64,000 bases of DNA. It comes from Plazaster borealis. Taxonomy: Eukaryota > Echinodermata > Asteroidea > Forcipulatida > Labidiasteridae. Positions 59,264-64,000 of this stretch are shown in pieces. Position numbers and translations under genes: made by a program. The stretch lies in assembly GCA_021014325.1 (NCBI GenBank), contig CM037466.1, forward strand, positions 13,728,765 to 13,792,764. The letters are read 5' to 3'. Every line of letters starts with the position of its first letter. Position 1 is the first letter of the stretch. The notes beneath the pieces are model-generated. The model saw nothing but the letters and a program-made list of their open reading frames with translations. It did not search any database and was not told where the DNA came from.

Positions 59264-62200
59264 GTGAGTAATATACTTTCTCATTTCCAGAGTCTGAATT
59301 ATTGTAAGCTTTGGCTATTAACCACTTCACGTCGGATGACGTGTATATCCGCCAAACTTTTCTGGACTGGTTTACAGCAAACGGTTTATAATGACAGGAA
59401 GAAAGTCACAGCACCTTCAATTTTTTGCTGCCAGCCGGACGGCTTAAGAAAATATACATCCCAAACATTTAATTGTGAAGTGTGCACAGGCATGCACCTA
59501 TACAGTGCTAGGCATTGTTTCACCTGTACAAACAGAGACAACAGGTATTGGAAAACATGCCTTGTAATCCCTTTTCTGGGGTTATTGATTAACCACCGAT
59601 TCCAGACCTTTTCACCTTTTGTTATACAAAATAATGTGGCATACAAGAATGGGCAGGCTGCCACAATTGTTTGTCATTGTATTCGACTCAATGGGAGGTA
59701 ATTCCAAGCCTTCTGAGATTCCAGCTTACCATGGCACATTATCTGCTGTGACTCACGGCCGAAGTTCTGCGAATCACGGTGAGTGCCTATAAACTCATAT
59801 TTTTTCACTCGACAACATCAAATCCCGGTGCCATAGTGTTAGCCAGAGGGGTGTCTGGGTGTCTTTTGGACACCCTGTTTTAAATTTGGACTCCCTGTTT
59901 TATCTGCCATTTACATGTAAATGTATTGTAAGTGAACAATTTGGACACCCAGTTTTTAAATTTCCAGCCAATTTGGACACCCTTTTACCAAATCCTGGCT
60001 AAAACCTTGCCCGGTGCCAATTATGAGAACCTTTGTTGTCTTTCCTTTGAAAAGTCAGGGTTTTATTATGGCACTGATATTTTCAAAGGAAAACGATATT
60101 ACTCAAGAAGCTCGTAAAAATTCTGGAAAAAAATACCGCAGGTGGGCACAGACAATTTTTCAGAATACCGATCCGAAGTGGTTAAATTTGCTGTCACAAT
60201 TTTTTGTTGATAAGAATCAAATACTATTAAATGTTTCAAATTTATGTGGACAGATCACCCAGCTGGACTGATACTAGCAATGATTGGTGTTGTCATCCTG
60301 GACTTTTGCGCGGATTCGTGCGACAGCCCCTCCAAGTCCTACATCATCGACGTCTGTAGCCTGCAAGACGTGGACAGGGGTCTGAATATCAGAGCTATCC
60401 TTGGAGGTATGTATTTAGGGTTCTTGGGAAGAAGTCTCTAAAACTAAAAGCAAGGCCTGTTATGGACTGGCAATGAGGTTACTAGTGCATGTCTATTTGC
60501 ACCCTGATGGACTGTGAGTGACTAGAAGAGGGTCCTATTTTCCGAGGTCAAAGGTCGAGAGAAGTAGGACCCTCGTTTCTGGTCACTCACAGGCCTGAGG
60601 GAGATAGATGTGCATTAGTGACCGAATTATGCCAGTCAATTTTATAACACACGCAGACAACATTTTTTTTTTAGCTGAACTGTTTTAAAGGCACTGAACA
60701 CGTTTGGTAATTGTCAAAAACCAGTGTTCTCACTTGGTGTATCCCAACATATGCATAAAATAACAAGCCTGTGAAAATTTGGGCTCAATTGGTCATCGAA
60801 GTTGCAAGAAAATGATGAAAGAATAAACACCCCTGTTGTACAAATTTGTGTGCTTTCAGATGGAATAAAAGGCTTCTTGCAAGAAGTCTTTTATTATTTT
60901 AGAGAGAAAATACCTCTTTCTCAAAAACTAGGTTACTTCAGAGGGAGTCGTTTCTCACAATGTTTTATACTATCAACAGCTCTCCGTTGCTCGTTACCAA
61001 GTAAGTTTTTATGTTAATATATATTTTGAGTAATTACCAAACGGGTACAGTGCCTTTAATCCATAATAATCACCTCATGAACAATTCAACAATTGAAGGA
61101 ACACTTTTAAATTCTCTAGATTCAGTTTTGTACTTGCTGTTCACTGTTTACAACATGAAAGGGTGCTATAACCAGTCAACAGTGTTGAGTATGTTGCCCT
61201 GTTTGGGAACTTTTTACCGCAAACTACGCACACGCACAATCCATGTGTGCCCCTGGTGGGATTCGAACCAGGGGGCTTGATCATTTGCTTAGTATAAATC
61301 GATCCATTGACACGCTATGTCTTGACAGGCGTCTAGTTCACGGTGGCGCAAATCTCATGCACTAGCCTATATTTGTTAACCCTCATGACCATATGTCACC
61401 CAACCAGAAAACAGAACCAGTGTTATAAAAGAAACTATATATTGACTGTGAATCCTTTTTTCTCTGTAAAAGGTCTTGGTGCAGGGGCAGGTTATATATT
61501 TAACGGCATTGATTGGACATCTAACGCCCTGGGCCAAGCCCTTGGTAGTCAGTTACGAGTGGTGTTCCTCTTCAATTGCATCGTTTGCTTCACATGCTTC
61601 ATGCTTACCCTCTGCAGCATCAAAGAAAAACCACTGCCTCGGGCCCCTAAAGATGATAGGGTGACTCGGTGTCGAGAAAGGAAAGGATACCAACGATTTG
61701 ACAGCGGTGTACCAAAATCAAACAACGAGGTAAAGCAACTGAGCTACGACTCGTTGTTGAATTCACAGGGTAGTCTAGCTATAGCTGTTTCAAGTCCAGC
61801 AAGAAGCATCAACAGCGAAGAGCAGAGTTATGGAAAGAGTTTAACAGAATCCACCATCAACAGCGCCTCGACTTCCAGGGTTGATGAGTATCTGTCCACG
61901 TCAAACCCTACATCGTCAGGGTCAGTACTGGATGATTTGGAAAGTTTGGAATCCGTATCGAAGGAGGAGACGGTTTCTGCTGGGAAGCTTCTGACGTCCA
62001 TTGTAAAGATGCCGTCTGAGTTGCGGTGGCTTTGCCTGAATCACTTCATCGGCTGGTCAGCCCTGGTGTCCATATTTCTGTTCTTCACAGACTACATGGC
62101 AGAGGTGGTGTATAAAGGTAATACAGGCCTGTTGCTTCATTCTTGAAAGGGCAAGGGCACCAAGGCATTTTGTTTTCCTTTGTAAAGGGCACCTCCTGGT

Positions 62201-63810
62201 GAGGAAGTTGTAAATTTCTATTGGAATGTTTCAAGGGGCACCAAGGCAATGACCAGGGGCAATGGGGGCAATTGTCTCCGATTGCCTTCGTGAAGCATCT
62301 GGCCTGGTAATGTAGTTATGGGAGTTTGTGCTGATTATTCCACTCCTCAACTCCTCCAAAATCCCTCTCATATCGGTTTTGCTTGCATTTGGTTTGAATG
62401 TGTGGCCATAGGTGTATGACCCAGGGGGGCAACTGCCTTCCCAAATTTGGGCAAAACAGTGGGGAAAATTCGGGCACAGCAAGAACAAGAAAAATTTACC
62501 AGAAAACGCAGAAAACGTCAGGTGTTAAAATCTTGTACTTATATTTGTATCTTTGTGTAAAATTTTGGGCAAATCAACCCCTCTGCCCCTTTAACCAAAG
62601 AACCCCATACTCCCATGGTTGTGGCTAAGGGGTCTAGTGTGGGTTCAGGTCCCAATCATGACGTCACTTGTGCACTTTAGAGCAAGACGCTTAAACATAA
62701 TTGTTTTGTCCTTTAGATGAGACGTACAGCTGTAGGTCCCGTAGGTCAAAGATCAGTACACTTATCGTTAAGCGAAGTTGTACTCCCAGGTGTGTTTGAC
62801 ATGGTTGGCCGCAGATCAATCAATTAATCAATCATCAGGCATTTGTAGAGTGCCATCATTTTAGTTGCCTGTTCCGAGGCGCTTAGCAAAGTGAAGGAAA
62901 AGTTTAAGACAAAAGAGCTTTCATAATTTCACAATGGAGTCTAAATTTAAGCAGATTCGAAGAGATGAGTGTTGAGGTGGCTTTTGAAGATCTGTAAGGA
63001 GTCAAGTGTACGGAGTTGACGGAGGGGAGACCATTCCTTACATGGTGGCTTTATAAATGGGTCTCATAATTCAAACTTAGCATACCTGTCATTGAAATAA
63101 TAAGAACTTTAAGACGTGTAGATAAAAGCACTGAATAAAAACTGAGTATTAATCAATTTGGTGTCCCCCCCCCCCTGTACTGTACAAACCATTCACTATT
63201 GGCTGAAAGGGTCTGTTTACGTTTGGTGATGACTCTGAAAATTAGTGGCAATAAAAACTTACTTGGTAAGAAGTACAGCAACTTTGGATAGTATAATGCA
63301 TTTTGAGAAACTTTTCACTTCGAAGAACTTCGAAAAAGATATTACTTTTTATCGCCAAAAATTTGAATCTGAGAAGTGTTACTGACAGTAACGTTTCTCA
63401 GATTGTGTATTCCTATTGCAGATTATTCTTTCTGCATGGTTGTAACCGCTCCAGATTTTCGGCAATATCTCAAAAACGCTACCTTTTTTTTAAATGAAAT
63501 TTTCGTAGGTTAGTTTTATGGTATATATCTACAACTATATAGGATGGAAACAAACAGTGGGTTCCAATTACCAAACGTAAACAATCCCTTAAACGCCAGT
63601 ATACCAATAGTTTAATAGCAATAAGCATAGTCTGATGGTTTGAAACAATAAAACCATTACTTGAATTTTGTTTTTAAGTTTGTTTTTTCTTTCTTTCAGG
63701 TAGTCCGACAGCTCCAGATGGTTCTGAGAAACGAATTTTGTACTACGACGGCGTCCAGATGGGATGTTGGGGCATGGTCATATTTTCTGGATCGGTGGTC
63801 TTCTATGCAA
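58746..63810 (+). CDS. SLC45-family proton-coupled sugar transporter, partial (4 internal exons)
   Basis: Major-facilitator membrane transporter of the SLC45 group; relatives move sucrose or other sugars with protons, and SLC45A2 acts in melanosomes (family knowledge). Exons 58746-59263, 60254-60406, 61473-62117 and 63700-63810 join in phase and give about 475 residues. A polar Ser/Arg-rich N-terminal segment is followed by FCYAMETALVVPLLLQMGLP (TM1), SLTWLLSPTLGFFFSPVIGM, the signature SDRCTCFWGRRRPFILALC, then AMIGVVILDFCADSCDSPSK, FNGIDWTSNALGQALGSQLR, a long Ser-rich loop, WLCLNHFIGWSALVSIFLFF with TDYMAEVVYKG, and MGCWGMVIFSGSVVFYA. It has features of both SLC45A1/A4 (AMETAL) and SLC45A2 (HFIGW), so the paralogue is not assigned. 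The 5' start exon is not found, and the gene runs off the right end. Confidence 0.92.
59834..60009 (+). mobile_element. Family K MITE, copy 2, with 10 bp target duplication
   Basis: TAGTGTTAGCCAGAGG to 'ctggctaaaaccttg', nearly identical to 39950-40124. CCCGGTGCCA flanks it exactly on both sides (59824-59833 and 60010-60019). Confidence 0.88.
60254..60406 (+). CDS. SLC45 gene, TM4 exon
   Basis: DHPAGLILAMIGVVILDFCA, DSCDSPSKSYIIDVCSLQDV and DRGLNIRAILG. Matches the family's 'DFSAD...GPIRAYLLDV' helix. Acceptor tatgtggacag, donor GGAG|GTATGT, phase 1 to phase 1. Confidence 0.95.
60455..61435 (+). mobile_element. Repeat family W, copy 2, with two insertions
   Basis: 'gactggcaatgaggttac' to 'ccgaattatgccagtc' (60455-60645) is palindromic. 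'tgctgttcactgtttaca' resumes after a family A MITE (60685-61059), and 'gcgtctagttcac', 'ggcgcaaatctcatgc' resumes after a tRNA-like insertion (about 61240-61328). Confidence 0.65.
60685..61059 (+). mobile_element. TTAA-ended MITE, family A, complete copy
   Basis: TTAAAGGCACTGAACACGT at the left, 'cgggtacagtgccttTAA' at the right, 375 bp. Nested in family W. Confidence 0.85.
61473..62117 (+). CDS. SLC45 gene, TM5-TM7 exon with large cytoplasmic loop
   Basis: GLGAGAGYIFNGIDWTSNAL, FLFNCIVCFTCFMLTLCSIK, then about 110 residues rich in Ser, Thr, Glu (loop between TM6 and TM7), then MPSELRWLCLNHFIGWSALV. Acceptor ctctgtaaaag, donor AAAG|GTAATA, phase 1 to phase 1. Confidence 0.95.
62145..62310. 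mobile_element. Family F-like fragment
   Basis: 'aagggcaccaaggca', 'ttgtaaatttctattgga' and 'gggcaccaaggcaatgacc', 30 bp after the exon's donor. Confidence 0.5.
62615..63075 (+). mobile_element. tRNA-derived SINE, family C, with tail
   Basis: 'gtgggttcaggtccc', 'gagcaagacgcttaaac', 'ttgttttgtcctttagatg', then 'aatcatcaggcatttgtaga' and 'ttccgaggcgcttagc'. Diverged. Confidence 0.6.
63204..63592 (+). mobile_element. TTAA-ended MITE, family A subgroup
   Basis: 'gaaagggtctgtttacg' to 'cgtaaacaatcccTTAA', with the central 'aatctgagaagtg' facing 'cgtttctcagatt'. Similar to 27016-27413. It ends 107 bp before the next SLC45 exon. Confidence 0.7.
63700..63810 (+). CDS. SLC45 gene, TM8 exon (last in window)
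   Basis: GSPTAPDGSEKRILYYDGVQ then MGCWGMVIFSGSVVFYA; the conserved 'G(V/K)xxGCWG' helix start. Acceptor ttctttcag, donor GCAA|GTAAGT, phase 1 end, so more exons follow beyond 64000. Confidence 0.95.
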
Positions 63811-63849
63811 GTAAGTCAATGCCCATGCATATATTGATGATCTTCTAAA

Positions 63850-64000
63850 ACCATACGATCCTCCTCGCAAACATCCGGTCTTACAATTCTAACCTCCTTA
63901 TTGAGCCCATATCAAATCATTTATGGGGAGACCGATCATTCTCACATGCTGCGCCACGCCTATGGAACAAATTGCCATCACAAGTATATAAAATCATCTG
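63850..64000 (+). mobile_element. 3' end of a non-LTR retrotransposon ORF2
   Basis: The plus frame reads NIRSYNSNLLIEPISNHLWG then DRSFSHAAPRLWNKLPSQVY. The 'GdRSFSxAAPrLWNxLP' block is typical of the C-terminus of LINE-type ORF2 proteins. It is cut by the window end, so completeness is unknown. Confidence 0.65.

Overview
The window is animal nuclear DNA. Genes are split into short exons (24 to 645 nt) with GT..AG introns of about 0.15 to 12 kb. Exons are GC-richer than the AT-rich introns, and the introns are packed with short palindromic DNA-transposon relics and tRNA-derived SINEs. The deduced proteins read like deuterostome orthologues, and the mix of palindromic repeats and tRNA-SINEs resembles an echinoderm, perhaps a sea star. 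That organism call is an inference I cannot verify here.

Layout: (1) 1010-5309, minus strand: a small gene of unknown function, modelled as two coding exons and 158 residues, with a Cys-x-x-Cys start and a possible C-terminal membrane anchor. Its intron holds a 2.9 kb element with roughly 450 bp inverted arms. (2) 5310-6514: a divergent promoter interval with an NRF1-like GC-rich site. (3) 6515-21172, plus strand: a complete lysosomal beta-mannosidase gene (MANBA), 16 coding exons, 886 residues, both catalytic glutamates present; its 3' UTR probably runs to about 22.54 kb. (4) About 24.3-54.97 kb, plus strand: a zyxin/LPP/TRIP6-family LIM gene, with a probable non-coding first exon near 24.4 kb, a 12 kb first intron, nine coding exons (36787-53498, 466 residues) and a 3' UTR ending near 54.97 kb. 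(5) 58746-63810, plus strand: the middle part of an SLC45-family sugar/proton transporter. Its first coding exon was not found and its 3' exons lie beyond the window.

The three recognised genes are unrelated in function: lysosomal glycan breakdown, focal-adhesion/actin signalling, and membrane transport. They are simply neighbours. All exon phases were checked and join in frame.

The most unusual signals are in non-coding DNA. MANBA and the LIM gene each carry, just upstream of a late exon, a partial tandem copy of that exon's splice acceptor plus its first ~33 nt; both copies lead quickly to a stop codon. There are at least ten families of palindromic elements, several nested in one another, some with recognisable target-site duplications. 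There is also a near-perfect 269 bp foldback beside a telomere-like tract. I found no CRISPR array, bacterial-type operon, or rRNA gene, and no tRNA gene I would call functional.
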